Origin: a virus
Virus record (IMG/VR): IMGVR_UViG_3300033148_007178
Location: 1-22,745 of that record
Reading direction: 5' to 3' (one strand)
Length of the DNA stretch: 22,745 nucleotides
Below are positions 15,095 to 22,355 of this stretch, piece by piece. How positions within the stretch are numbered: the stretch's first letter is position 1; every line of letters begins with the position of its first letter. The notes beneath the pieces were generated by a model that was not told where the DNA came from, did not search any database, and saw only the letters and a program-made list of their open reading frames with translations. The translations under genes and the position numbers were made by a program.

Positions 15095-16899
15095 ATTTTA
15101 AGAATCTTATTTCTATAATCGAGAAAGTTTCAAAAGGTAAAACTAAAGAAGATTTTCTTAAATGGAAAGAAGAAAATAAAGACAAAATTGAGTCAATATT
15201 TAAGAAATACCCGGATGTTCTAAGCCTATTGAGAAAATATCCTTTTAGATTAAAACAGGTTACTTATGGTGGTGGACCTGTTCGGCAAACACCGCATGAA
15301 GATTTTTATCTCTTAATCAAAGAAAATTGGATCGTATACAGATATGACTTTTTAGCGAATCCACTATATGAAGATATTGTCTCGGTTCGGGAACGGCAGA
15401 AAATTAACGAAAAATGGTTCGATTATGAAGGATTAATTGGTCCTAACAATATTTTCAATCCAACTAAAGAACTGAAAGCTGAAATGATTACCGTCGATAA
15501 GGGAACCGTTGATATTAAAGAAGAAACAGAAGAACGAGGTGCGAAGAAATTTAAGATGGATTTCGACGGAAAAGATTTAAAAGGAATTTATTATTTGGAG
15601 CAAGAAAGCGAGAAAGCGGATATATGGGTATTCTCAAAAGGCAAAGAGTTTCTCTCGAGTGAAATCGATTTCGTGATCCAGGAACATAAAGGCAAAAATT
15701 TGGAGAAACACTGGGATCTTCGATTCGATATTAACGATCATTTAGATAAATGGACTTTCGTAGTTAATCCGGTTGAGATTAAAGAAATAGAAAAACCAGT
15801 TAGAGTAGTTCGAAGTGTATGTAAAGATAAATCATGGATGGATAAAGAAGGGAAAGTCACTTTACCACGTTGGGGCGAAACTGAGGTTAAAATTATCGAT
15901 AAAGGGAAGGCAAACATTATCGAATCAAATCCTAGGTTCCTATCAGTTATTTTCAATGGAAAACATTTAAAAGGTTATTATGTGTTCCAGTTACGGAATG
16001 GAAGTTTTGTATTCGAAAAATCGAAATTACCAGAACCGAAAAAACTAAAAGCAACGTTTCCAGAGGGACATCCACAAGGCAAACCGTTTAAATCTAAAAT
16101 AGAGGAAAATGACGATAAAATAGTTTTCATATTAAGAGATATAAGATTTTTTTCGAGTTGTGAGAAATTTGACTATCCGGGTCAACTCCCAAAAGACGTT
16201 AAAGCTATAGTGTGTTCATATCCTGTTGAAGGCAGTTTACCTCATCTAAAAATACAGCGTATTGAATTTAAGAAACCCGCTTGGAGTTTAGATAAAGCAA
16301 AGTTAATTATCAAAGAAGAGGATTTCTCGAGTTGGGAAATTGAAGAACCCCGACCCAAGAAGAAAAACCAGCTCGATGCATTATGGGCTTGTCCTATTTT
16401 TCAAGAAATGCTTCAACAATATATCGACCTTGCATCACATGGTAACCCAATATACGAATACTTTAAGTCAGGAATCTTAACTGAAGAGTTGAGCCAAAAT
16501 GGATTCTCTCGAAAAATAAAAGGCATTGCCCTTATGGAAGGAACATTTAATGGTGCATTCTATCCCGCTGAAGAAATAGAAAAATCCTATAAGACATTGC
16601 TCGGCAAACCGTTTATGATAAACCATTCAAAAGATGTTCGAGACAATATTGGAAAAATAACAAAAGTCTGGTGGGAACCCAAAGAGAAAAGCATGTATTT
16701 TGAGGCAGAAATCGATAATGAAGAGTTTTATTCAAAAATAAAAGAAGGGAAATTGACTGGTGTTTCAGTAGGCGTTCTGACTAATAAAATGATTAGGGGA
16801 AGGAAAATTGTTGCGACTGATCTAATTTTCAAAGAACTTAGTTTAGTTGTGATCCCCGCGTGTCCAGACTGTCAAATCAAGTTTGTTGAGGGCAATTAG
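15091..16899 (+). CDS. Prohead maturation protease fused to LigD-type phosphoesterase-like domains
   Basis: 602 residues from ATG 15091, which overlaps the upstream TGA and has GAGGTGG 5-6 nt before it; GTG 15082 would add 3 residues. Residues about 130-182 resemble the last strands of a LigD phosphoesterase domain (VDKGTVDI, FDGKDLKGIYYLEQE). Residues about 194-313 form a second, complete copy: FVIQEH (H199), HWDLRF (H207, D209, R211), IIDKGKANI, FNGKHLKGYYVFQL. A linker with WSLDKAKLIIKEEDF follows, then a C-terminal prohead protease (about 472-600) with GIALMEGTFN, NHS (H512), TGVSVG (S559) and FKELSLVVIP (E582), matching the Ser/His layout of phage prohead proteases. The protease cleaves scaffold and capsid proteins during maturation. 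The phosphoesterase fusion is unusual. CPDC lies near the C-terminus. Confidence 0.85.
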   Translation: MNFKNLISIIEKVSKGKTKEDFLKWKEENKDKIESIFKKYPDVLSLLRKYPFRLKQVTYGGGPVRQTPHEDFYLLIKENWIVYRYDFLANPLYEDIVSVRERQKINEKWFDYEGLIGPNNIFNPTKELKAEMITVDKGTVDIKEETEERGAKKFKMDFDGKDLKGIYYLEQESEKADIWVFSKGKEFLSSEIDFVIQEHKGKNLEKHWDLRFDINDHLDKWTFVVNPVEIKEIEKPVRVVRSVCKDKSWMDKEGKVTLPRWGETEVKIIDKGKANIIESNPRFLSVIFNGKHLKGYYVFQLRNGSFVFEKSKLPEPKKLKATFPEGHPQGKPFKSKIEENDDKIVFILRDIRFFSSCEKFDYPGQLPKDVKAIVCSYPVEGSLPHLKIQRIEFKKPAWSLDKAKLIIKEEDFSSWEIEEPRPKKKNQLDALWACPIFQEMLQQYIDLASHGNPIYEYFKSGILTEELSQNGFSRKIKGIALMEGTFNGAFYPAEEIEKSYKTLLGKPFMINHSKDVRDNIGKITKVWWEPKEKSMYFEAEIDNEEFYSKIKEGKLTGVSVGVLTNKMIRGRKIVATDLIFKELSLVVIPACPDCQIKFVEGN

Positions 16900-16925
16900 T
16901 AAGTGTAATAAAGAAAAGGTTAAAA

Positions 16926-16933
16926 GTTATAAA
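16926..16933 (+). promoter_or_regulatory. Candidate internal promoter before scaffold gene
   Basis: GTTATAAA preceded by AGGTTAAAA (BRE-like), about 55 nt before ATG 16985. The predicted transcription start near 16953 leaves a leader of about 30 nt that carries the strong GGAGGT site at 16971-16976. This would raise expression of scaffold, decoration and capsid genes. Confidence 0.45.
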
Positions 16934-16984
16934 CTCTAAAAACTTAACGAAAATTATAATTAACTGTTTTGGAGGTAAAAAATT

Positions 16985-17701
16985 ATGGATGAGGAAAAGC
17001 AGAAAGACCTTGCTAAGGATGAGGTTTTCGGCGAAATGAATGAAGAGTCGAACGAATCCAAAGAAAAGGTTTTAGCTGTTGATAAAGAACTTAGAGAGGC
17101 TATTCGGGATGAAATTAAGAAAATACTCAAAGATATGGGTATAGGAAAAGAAAAATATCCAAAATATAAATATAAGTATCCTGAAAAACAGTCAGAAGAA
17201 AAGAAAGAAGAAAACGAAGAGCAATCTGAAAGTTCTTTTAAAGGAACGACTATGCAGATTAGCGATAGAATGTATCTTACTTTTTGGAATGGTCAGCCTG
17301 ATGATAAAGCATTACAAATGGCTATCGAAGATATAATGTCGAAAATAGCCGAAAAAAATGCTGAAAAAAAGGCAGAAGAAGAGGAAGAAAAGGAAGAAGA
17401 AAACAACGAAGAAAAATCAGAGGACGAAAACGAGGAAAAAAAGGAAGAACCTAATATGAAACCAGTAGAAAATGAAGTCGAGAAAAAAGAAGAAGAAGAA
17501 GAAGAAAAAGAAGAAGAAGAAAACAACGAAGAAAACAAAGTCGAAGAGAATACCGAAAAAATTGAAGAAAACACAGAGAAAGTCGAAAACGAATCCGAGA
17601 CTCAAGAGACACTCAGAGAAACTCAACGTTCAGTCGAGACATTGTCCAAAAAGATAGAAAAATATCAGGTTAAGGGAGATTCTATCGAATTCGTTCTGTA
17701 A
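16985..17701 (+). CDS. Putative capsid scaffolding protein (acidic, coiled-coil)
   Basis: 238 residues, extremely Glu/Lys rich with predicted coiled-coil or extended helices. Only the segment at about 82-115 (SSFKGTTMQISDRMYLTFWNG) looks folded. A Glu-rich block is duplicated (EEEEKEEENNEE near 130 and again near 170), and a 7-residue tandem repeat ENTEKIE/ENTEKVE follows. Location between prohead protease and decoration/capsid genes is the classic place for a scaffold that is degraded by the protease. GGAGGT lies 8 nt before the ATG. Low sequence conservation is expected, so the call rests on composition and position. The GAA-rich DNA gives long shadow ORFs on other frames. Confidence 0.7.
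   Translation: MDEEKQKDLAKDEVFGEMNEESNESKEKVLAVDKELREAIRDEIKKILKDMGIGKEKYPKYKYKYPEKQSEEKKEENEEQSESSFKGTTMQISDRMYLTFWNGQPDDKALQMAIEDIMSKIAEKNAEKKAEEEEEKEEENNEEKSEDENEEKKEEPNMKPVENEVEKKEEEEEEKEEEENNEENKVEENTEKIEENTEKVENESETQETLRETQRSVETLSKKIEKYQVKGDSIEFVL
17481..17535 (+). repeat. GAA/GAR low-complexity tract
   Basis: Nearly pure purine run of GAA codons encoding the second Glu-rich block of the scaffold. A related block lies at about 17375-17415; both run into the same AACAACGAAGAAAA stretch, so one likely arose from the other by duplication or slippage. Confidence 0.55.
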
Positions 17702-17735
17702 ATAATAATCAAATATTTGAAAAGGTGAAAAAAAA

Positions 17736-18182
17736 ATGACACAAGAAAACACTCACTTGGTGTATAGAGGTGCTACCGGTTGGACGGCTTATGCTGATGG
17801 CGAAGCTATCGAAATAGGCGATGTTCTGAAAGCAACCAATGCAGCAGGTCCTTCTTCATTACCAGCAAAAATAGAAGACTATCTGAAAGTTGCAAAAGCC
17901 GATGCATCTGGAGACGATGCTAAAGTAATTGGTGTCGCTCTGAATGCAGCCGATGACGGCGAACAAGTTCAGATTGCTAGACCTGGTGGATTCATAGGTT
18001 GGTTCCAGTGTTCCGGCACAGTGAATCCAGGCGCTATTGTTAAAGTAGTTGCATCCGCTGGTAACGAGAAAAAGGTTATGGCTTTCGTGGCTGGAACTGA
18101 TAGCGAGTTACTCATGCTCGGTAGGGCTCTAGTTGGTGCTACAGATGGAAACTATGCGTTAGTTCAAGTGGGGGTGCTTTAA
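17736..18182 (+). CDS. Head decoration (capsid-stabilising) protein, DUF2190-like
   Basis: 148 residues, small and Gly/Ala/Val rich. The layout is YRGATGWTAYADGEAIEIGDVL, then VIGVALNAADDGEQVQIARPGG, then SGTVNPGAIVKVV and a C-terminal LGRALVGATDGNYALVQVGVL. This beta-rich repeat pattern resembles head-decoration proteins of the DUF2190/lambda gpD-like group, which bind the outside of the expanded capsid. AAAGGTGA precedes the ATG. The stop codon abuts the ATG of the major capsid gene with no spacer, so the two are translationally coupled and made in similar amounts, as expected for partners in the shell. Confidence 0.78.
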   Translation: MTQENTHLVYRGATGWTAYADGEAIEIGDVLKATNAAGPSSLPAKIEDYLKVAKADASGDDAKVIGVALNAADDGEQVQIARPGGFIGWFQCSGTVNPGAIVKVVASAGNEKKVMAFVAGTDSELLMLGRALVGATDGNYALVQVGVL

Positions 18183-19013
18183 ATGCGGACTTTAGCAGAA
18201 CTTTTCTTAGATGAAAAAAATGTAGATCCTAAACTGATTAAAGAGGAAATAGCGACTATAATCGAAAAAGCGGCAAAACCACGACTGTTTGGTCGAGAAT
18301 TGGTTAAAATAAAGAAAGTCAGTGCACCAACATTTACGTTCTTTAGGAGAACCACAAAATCGTTCCCAGTACATAAAGGTAAATCTGGCGCAAATAAACC
18401 AGCAGCTCCGGACGCCGAACGAGTGAAAATAGATGTAAGTGTTGACAATTATTGGGTTGATCTGGAATGGACTGAAGACATGATTGACGACAAACAGTTT
18501 GATCTCATGGCAGATGACCTCGAGATTGCCTCCTTCTCAATGGCATTACAGGAAACACAGGATATCATTGATGGTCTTATTGCAGGTGCGGGTAATACTG
18601 TTGCTGCTGATAGTGCCGGTACTCTCGGTCCTGATGACCTCGCAGATGCTGTAAACCGATGCGAAGTTGACGATTATTATCCGACCACAATTTTGATGCA
18701 TCCAGACCAGGCATATGACTTAAAAGTCAATACAGACCTCGTCGATTCGTCATATATTGGTGGATCAGAAATAATCCGAGAAGGTAGACTTCCTATCATA
18801 CAGGGTCTAAATGTAATGGTTACTCGACTGATTTCGTCTGGTACTGCTCTTGTGCTTGACCCAAAATGGGCTGCATATCTAGTTATGAGACAGGACCTGA
18901 GCATGAAAAATATCGAGGATCCATTCAGAGACATTGTAGGTCAACGACTTAAACAGAGACGTGGATTCGCAATAAGACAACCCGACGCAATTTGTACTAT
19001 CACGAACTGTTAA
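18183..19013 (+). CDS. Major capsid protein (HK97 fold)
   Basis: 276 residues. The N-terminal arm and E-loop region (residues 1-90) are followed by typical P- and A-domain features: VDNYWVDLEWTEDMIDD, the spine helix FSMALQETQDIIDGLI, TTILMHPDQAYDL, and IREGRLPIIQGLNVMVT, the near-universal G.i.G..V..T element of HK97 capsids, then LDPKWAAYLVMRQDLSM and a strand-rich C-terminus. The product builds the icosahedral shell. GGGGGTG lies within the end of the decoration gene as ribosome site. The chain is short for a protein with an in-built delta domain, in line with a separate scaffold gene upstream. A hairpin with T-rich tract overlaps its stop codon. Confidence 0.9.
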   Translation: MRTLAELFLDEKNVDPKLIKEEIATIIEKAAKPRLFGRELVKIKKVSAPTFTFFRRTTKSFPVHKGKSGANKPAAPDAERVKIDVSVDNYWVDLEWTEDMIDDKQFDLMADDLEIASFSMALQETQDIIDGLIAGAGNTVAADSAGTLGPDDLADAVNRCEVDDYYPTTILMHPDQAYDLKVNTDLVDSSYIGGSEIIREGRLPIIQGLNVMVTRLISSGTALVLDPKWAAYLVMRQDLSMKNIEDPFRDIVGQRLKQRRGFAIRQPDAICTITNC

Positions 19014-19042
19014 ACAGTTCGCCCATTCTATTTTTAATTTTT
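19003..19042 (+). terminator. Hairpin plus T-rich tract at end of capsid gene
   Basis: CGAACTGTT-A-AACAGTTCG at 19003-19021 is a perfect 9-bp inverted repeat; as RNA it gives a 7-bp stem with a 5-nt loop. It spans the capsid TAA and is followed by TCTATTTTTAATTTTT (19026-19041). It probably acts as a partial terminator or 3'-end stabiliser, making the capsid mRNA more abundant than the downstream neck genes. Confidence 0.6.
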
Positions 19043-19053
19043 GGGTGAGTAAT

Positions 19054-19320
19054 TTGACTAGAAGACATAGACTTAAGCGTCAAAACCGATTTAAAGTGAA
19101 AAAGAAACAACCAGTGTCTACATCAAAACAACCATTAAAGGAAAAGAAAGAAAAAGTTTTGAAGGTTGTAAACGAAGAAAAATCGAAAAAACAGGAAGAA
19201 AAAGAGAAAAAAGATTTGATTCCTGAAAAAGAAGCCGAATCTAAACCTGAAGTTCGATTATTCGATAAAGGAAAAAACTTTAAGTTTAAATCAAAGTTTA
19301 AAACCAAAAAGAAGGATTAA
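19054..19320 (+). CDS. Small Lys-rich basic protein, 88 aa
   Basis: I chose TTG 19054 because GGTGA at 19044-19048 is the only ribosome site nearby; GTG 19045 in the same frame would add 3 residues but has no site upstream. The product is highly basic (LTRRHRLKRQNRFKVKKK; FKFKSKFKTKKKD at the end) with a central Glu/Lys helix, and looks intrinsically disordered. It lies between the capsid gene and the first connector gene, 2 nt before the latter. It might bind packaged DNA or the capsid interior, but no family is recognised. Confidence 0.55.
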   Translation: MTRRHRLKRQNRFKVKKKQPVSTSKQPLKEKKEKVLKVVNEEKSKKQEEKEKKDLIPEKEAESKPEVRLFDKGKNFKFKSKFKTKKKD

Positions 19321-19322
19321 TA

Positions 19323-19778
19323 ATGAGTTTAGTCACTCCTACTGAGATAAGAGCAATTGGTAGGAGTGCTATTTCTACTATTTCTGATACAGATTTAGAA
19401 GCTCTTATACCGTTTGCTGAAAGTTATGTGCAAACAAAATTACAATACATTTTGCCTGATCCTGTTGATACAGAGATCAAAATGGCTATCATATATTATG
19501 TTCTTTTAATGATTTTCTCTGAAGGTCCATCCGATAGTGATTTCTCACTTCAGGGTATAAAAGGAAAATTGGGGAAATTTGAATTCGATACGAGTTCAAG
19601 TTATATAAATAGACGAGACCCCGCCAAACTTTATTTAAGACGTTTTAACGAGATAATAAACGCAATACTTCAAAAACGAGTCCGGTCTAAACGAGCCACC
19701 ACTAACATTAATGAAGTTTTTGAGGCTATGGACGATCAAGTCGAGGATATACACGGATACGGTTCGGGGACTGGGTGA
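19323..19778 (+). CDS. Head-tail connector (adaptor, HK97 gp6-like)
   Basis: 151 residues, mostly helical. It starts SLVTPTEIRAIGRSAISTISDTDLEALIPFAESYVQTKL, the pattern of head-tail adaptor proteins of the gp6/gp15 type: a TPTEIR..G.....ISD..L...I..AE.YV motif near the N-terminus and a helix bundle behind (VDTEIKMAIIYYVLLMIFSEG; PAKLYLRRFNEIINAIL). These form a ring below the portal. The position after the capsid gene fits. The stop codon overlaps the next gene's GTG, but that gene's ATG at 19784 is the likelier start. Confidence 0.7.
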   Translation: MSLVTPTEIRAIGRSAISTISDTDLEALIPFAESYVQTKLQYILPDPVDTEIKMAIIYYVLLMIFSEGPSDSDFSLQGIKGKLGKFEFDTSSSYINRRDPAKLYLRRFNEIINAILQKRVRSKRATTNINEVFEAMDDQVEDIHGYGSGTG

Positions 19779-19783
19779 ACTCA

Positions 19784-20260
19784 ATGGTATTGGGGGATGC
19801 AGTTAAAAGTATTTTCGATAAGATTCTAAGTTTAATGCAAAAAAACAGAGTAACCTGGCGACGTTATACAAAACGAGTTGCTGATCCAATTTACCATAAT
19901 TTCGATTTGAAGCAAGATAAATATTGGGAAAAACAGATTCTATGCGAATTGCAAGAAAAAACGGCATTCGATGAGATATATGACGTCGAAGGAATGAATA
20001 ACGTCGATGCGATTCTATATACTGCATCAACGAATCCGGTTAAAATCCAGGATTTTATTATCTATAACGAGAAAACTTATGAAGTTATTTATGTGACGCC
20101 TGAAGTAGTCAACGATGTTACGGTATTCTTCGAATGTGGATTAAAACGAGTCGAACCAATCCAGGCAGTTATAGAAGCAAATGAAGAAGAGGCCGGGTTC
20201 TTTATGTTTTTCTATTCAAATTTATTAGGAAAGGAGATGAACAGATATGGCAGTATTTGA
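19784..20260 (+). CDS. Putative head closure / head-tail joining protein
   Basis: 158 residues from ATG 19784, which has GGGTGA 5 nt upstream; GTG 19775 would add 3 residues. The layout VDAILYTASTNPVKIQDFIIYNEKTYEVIYVTPE followed by FFECGLKRV resembles the small beta-barrel stopper proteins (SPP1 gp16 type), where a 'D.i.y.g..Y.V..v' strand pair precedes a final strand. These plug the portal after packaging. The 3' end overlaps the next gene by 14 nt and contains its GGAGATGA ribosome site. Assignment is by pattern and position, so moderate. Confidence 0.55.
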   Translation: MVLGDAVKSIFDKILSLMQKNRVTWRRYTKRVADPIYHNFDLKQDKYWEKQILCELQEKTAFDEIYDVEGMNNVDAILYTASTNPVKIQDFIIYNEKTYEVIYVTPEVVNDVTVFFECGLKRVEPIQAVIEANEEEAGFFMFFYSNLLGKEMNRYGSI

Positions 20261-20690
20261 TTTTAGCGAATTTTTAAAACGAAATGTTCCGCATGGGGAT
20301 CCGGTTGAGGAATCATTTGATTGGGCAAGTTATTCCGCAGCTCAGATTCAACCCGACGAACTTTATGGAAAGTTTGTGAATAAAATCACATTCTTAATTA
20401 AAAAAGAGGCGAGTTGGACAAAAGGTGTAAAAATTACACTACCCGAAGAATCGACTTCTCGAGTCTATACCACTCAAGAAGAACTGCTTTCGGCATGTGT
20501 AAATGTCGCTGAAATTACTGAATTAAACGGGACTGATAGTTATATTTTTGCAACCTATAATTTTGATCCTCCGATTCTTTTGCTATCGAGTACGACAGAC
20601 CAAGTAAAAATTGAACGAGAGGACGATACGATTTATCCTACGATAAAATTTACGGTTCATTCATGGCAAGTCCCAGAATCCGAGATATAA
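20247..20690 (+). CDS. Hypothetical neck/tail module protein, 147 aa
   Basis: Unrecognised protein. The N-terminal 40 residues carry aromatic and Pro-rich segments (FDFSEFLKRNVPHGDP), and the rest is strand-rich (KITFLIKKEASWTKGVKITL; SYIFATYNFDPPILLL; KIEREDDTIYPTIKFTVHSW), suggesting a beta-sandwich structural protein. GGAGATGA lies 6 nt before the ATG. It sits between the head closure candidate and the gp10-like neck protein, in the place where neck, tail-fibre attachment or completion proteins occur in other tailed viruses. Confidence 0.55.
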   Translation: MAVFDFSEFLKRNVPHGDPVEESFDWASYSAAQIQPDELYGKFVNKITFLIKKEASWTKGVKITLPEESTSRVYTTQEELLSACVNVAEITELNGTDSYIFATYNFDPPILLLSSTTDQVKIEREDDTIYPTIKFTVHSWQVPESEI

Positions 20691-20694
20691 TGAA

Positions 20695-21657
20695 ATGGCT
20701 GGAAAAAGAAAAGTTAAAAAACCCGGTGTTATAAGACCGGCTGGTAGAGCTAAATCATCTACACTTAGAACTAAAAAGACGATTAAAAATAAAGTAAGAG
20801 GTGTTCATACTAAAATCAGGCACGCCGTCGAAGACTGGAAATATAAAACCCCCACTTTAAGCGTAATTCTGACAGGTTATTTGTATACTCATATTGCATT
20901 AGAGAAAATTTTTAATATCGTTGAATTATCGTTTCTTCAACTCGTATTAATAAAATTTGGTGAAAAGGTAAGAGAATATGCAGCGGATATTTTAGAAGAT
21001 GGTAGATTGAAAGGCGAAAAAATGGATTGGCCTGCATTTGCGCCTTGGACTATCTCAATGAAAAGACATTACGGTAAAAATATAGACGGAATGATGAGAT
21101 CGGGGTTTTTACGGTCTTCATTTACAGGCAGAGTGCCAATTCAAAAATATGATGACAATGCGGCGAAAATATCTTTAACAAGAGGCGTAGCGATTTTTGA
21201 AATCGAAGGTGTAAAAATTCGTAAAAAACATTACAACGTCCAGGGTGGAGAAAAGAAATATGGAAATTTTGTTAGTCGCAAATTAAGGGTTAGAATCGGT
21301 TCTCGGGTTTCGTATGCAGCTTTATTAGAAACGGGTGGAGTTAATGAAGAAGGTCGAACTATACCAGCTCGACCTTATTTAATGCCTGCTTACATGAGTG
21401 CTACAAAAGATTTAAAGAAAATAATCGAAACTCTAGGAATCCCAAATCTTGACGAAAAAGTTGATGAAGAAGTGCAAAAAGCAAATACGCTAGGTTTAGC
21501 TGAATTGCGTAAACAGATTAGAAAACTCCGACAAGGCAAACGAAGCGATTTAATGAGAAAATGGAGGAAAATGAGTAAAAACTCTGTGAAATCATTTAAA
21601 ATTTATAATAAAGGTAAACGGAAACATATAGTCCCAAAATGGAGAAAACGAAGGTGA
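20695..21657 (+). CDS. HK97 gp10-like neck / tail-completion protein
   Basis: 320 residues. Residues 1-45 are basic and probably disordered (KRKVKKPGVIRPAGRAKSS). The segment SYAALLETGG (about 206-215) followed by IPARPYLMPA (about 222-231) matches the YA..vE.G....ParPfl.pA signature of HK97 gp10-family proteins, which join head and tail. A further 80-residue Lys/Arg-rich C-terminal extension follows. Usual gp10 proteins are 120-180 residues, so this one is enlarged at both ends. A hydrophobic helix near residues 70-90 (ALEKIFNIVELSFLQLVLIKF) is probably buried rather than membrane-spanning. Confidence 0.7.
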   Translation: MAGKRKVKKPGVIRPAGRAKSSTLRTKKTIKNKVRGVHTKIRHAVEDWKYKTPTLSVILTGYLYTHIALEKIFNIVELSFLQLVLIKFGEKVREYAADILEDGRLKGEKMDWPAFAPWTISMKRHYGKNIDGMMRSGFLRSSFTGRVPIQKYDDNAAKISLTRGVAIFEIEGVKIRKKHYNVQGGEKKYGNFVSRKLRVRIGSRVSYAALLETGGVNEEGRTIPARPYLMPAYMSATKDLKKIIETLGIPNLDEKVDEEVQKANTLGLAELRKQIRKLRQGKRSDLMRKWRKMSKNSVKSFKIYNKGKRKHIVPKWRKRR

Positions 21658-21661
21658 TCTG

Positions 21662-22243
21662 ATGTTTATAGAGAAGTTAATGGAAATTTTGATAAAACGA
21701 TTAAAGAAAAAGGTGCCAGGTTTAACGATCATACCGGCATTTCCTGAACAAATCGATAAAATTCCTTTATTAGCCCTAGTGCTTGATTCCATAACGCCAC
21801 GGGAGAAAGTCGGTCGGTTTCTTTATAGAGTTGAAGACGATGATGGTAATTATTTATTCGACGTAAAAGGTTTACCGGTTGAATATACATTAGATATCGG
21901 TCTCTGGGCAAAAAACTCCTCGAAACGGGATTTCTATGTCGGTCATGTTATTAAACAACTATTGGTAAACAAAGATTACTTTCGGGAATTCGGTATCGAA
22001 GATATAGAACTTTTATTCGGCGCTGACGTATATAACCAAGTCACGTCGATGTCGCAGAAGTCCATGGATAAAACATATCGAACTCTGAGCCGGAAAGCAA
22101 TGCGGATTCGTATCTATGATTACATCCGGTATGCAAACGGAACCATAATCGACTATTTCAATAACCCGATTGATGGCACGACAATCAAAGAAGAATTCCT
22201 TATACAAGAAATTCTCGCTGACGTTATGTTACAAGATACTTAA
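21662..22243 (+). CDS. Putative tail terminator / tail completion protein
   Basis: 193 residues with GAAGGTGAT 4 nt before ATG 21662. The pattern LKKKVPGLTIIPAFPEQIDKIPLLALVLDSITPRE, then VEYTLDIGLWAKNSSKRDFYVGHVIKQLL, matches the alpha/beta fold of tail terminators (SPP1 gp17 or lambda gpU type): an early conserved-Pro segment, a strand ending in a WAKN-like turn and a long helix used for ring assembly. The position just before the tail sheath gene agrees. The C-terminal third is extra. Several CCGG sites give it a base composition more like the leftward genes than its neighbours. Confidence 0.5.
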   Translation: MFIEKLMEILIKRLKKKVPGLTIIPAFPEQIDKIPLLALVLDSITPREKVGRFLYRVEDDDGNYLFDVKGLPVEYTLDIGLWAKNSSKRDFYVGHVIKQLLVNKDYFREFGIEDIELLFGADVYNQVTSMSQKSMDKTYRTLSRKAMRIRIYDYIRYANGTIIDYFNNPIDGTTIKEEFLIQEILADVMLQDT

Positions 22244-22260
22244 TATGAGCAGTGAAATAA

Positions 22261-22300
22261 ATAAAAGATTATAAGAAACAACCACTTAAAAATATTCGAA
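22261..22300 (+). promoter_or_regulatory. Candidate promoter upstream of tail sheath gene
   Basis: The 112-nt spacer before the sheath gene holds two TATA-like sequences, TTATAAG (22269-22275) and TTAAAAATA (22286-22294), with a leader of 40-60 nt leading to the AAAGGTGA site at 22342-22349. Which one is used cannot be told from sequence. Confidence 0.3.
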
Positions 22301-22355
22301 CTTAGTATTATAGAGAAAATAAGTTAATATTAAATTATAGAAAAGGTGAAATAAA

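Noticed and set aside
11453-16899. A complete NHEJ LigD/Ku repair operon
   Set aside because: No Ku gene and no primase-polymerase domain are visible; only ligase and phosphoesterase-like domains, in a head-gene setting.
17293-17626. Ser/Phe-rich antisense ORFs opposite the scaffold gene
   Set aside because: Produced by the complement of GAA-repeat codons; low complexity and no start signals.
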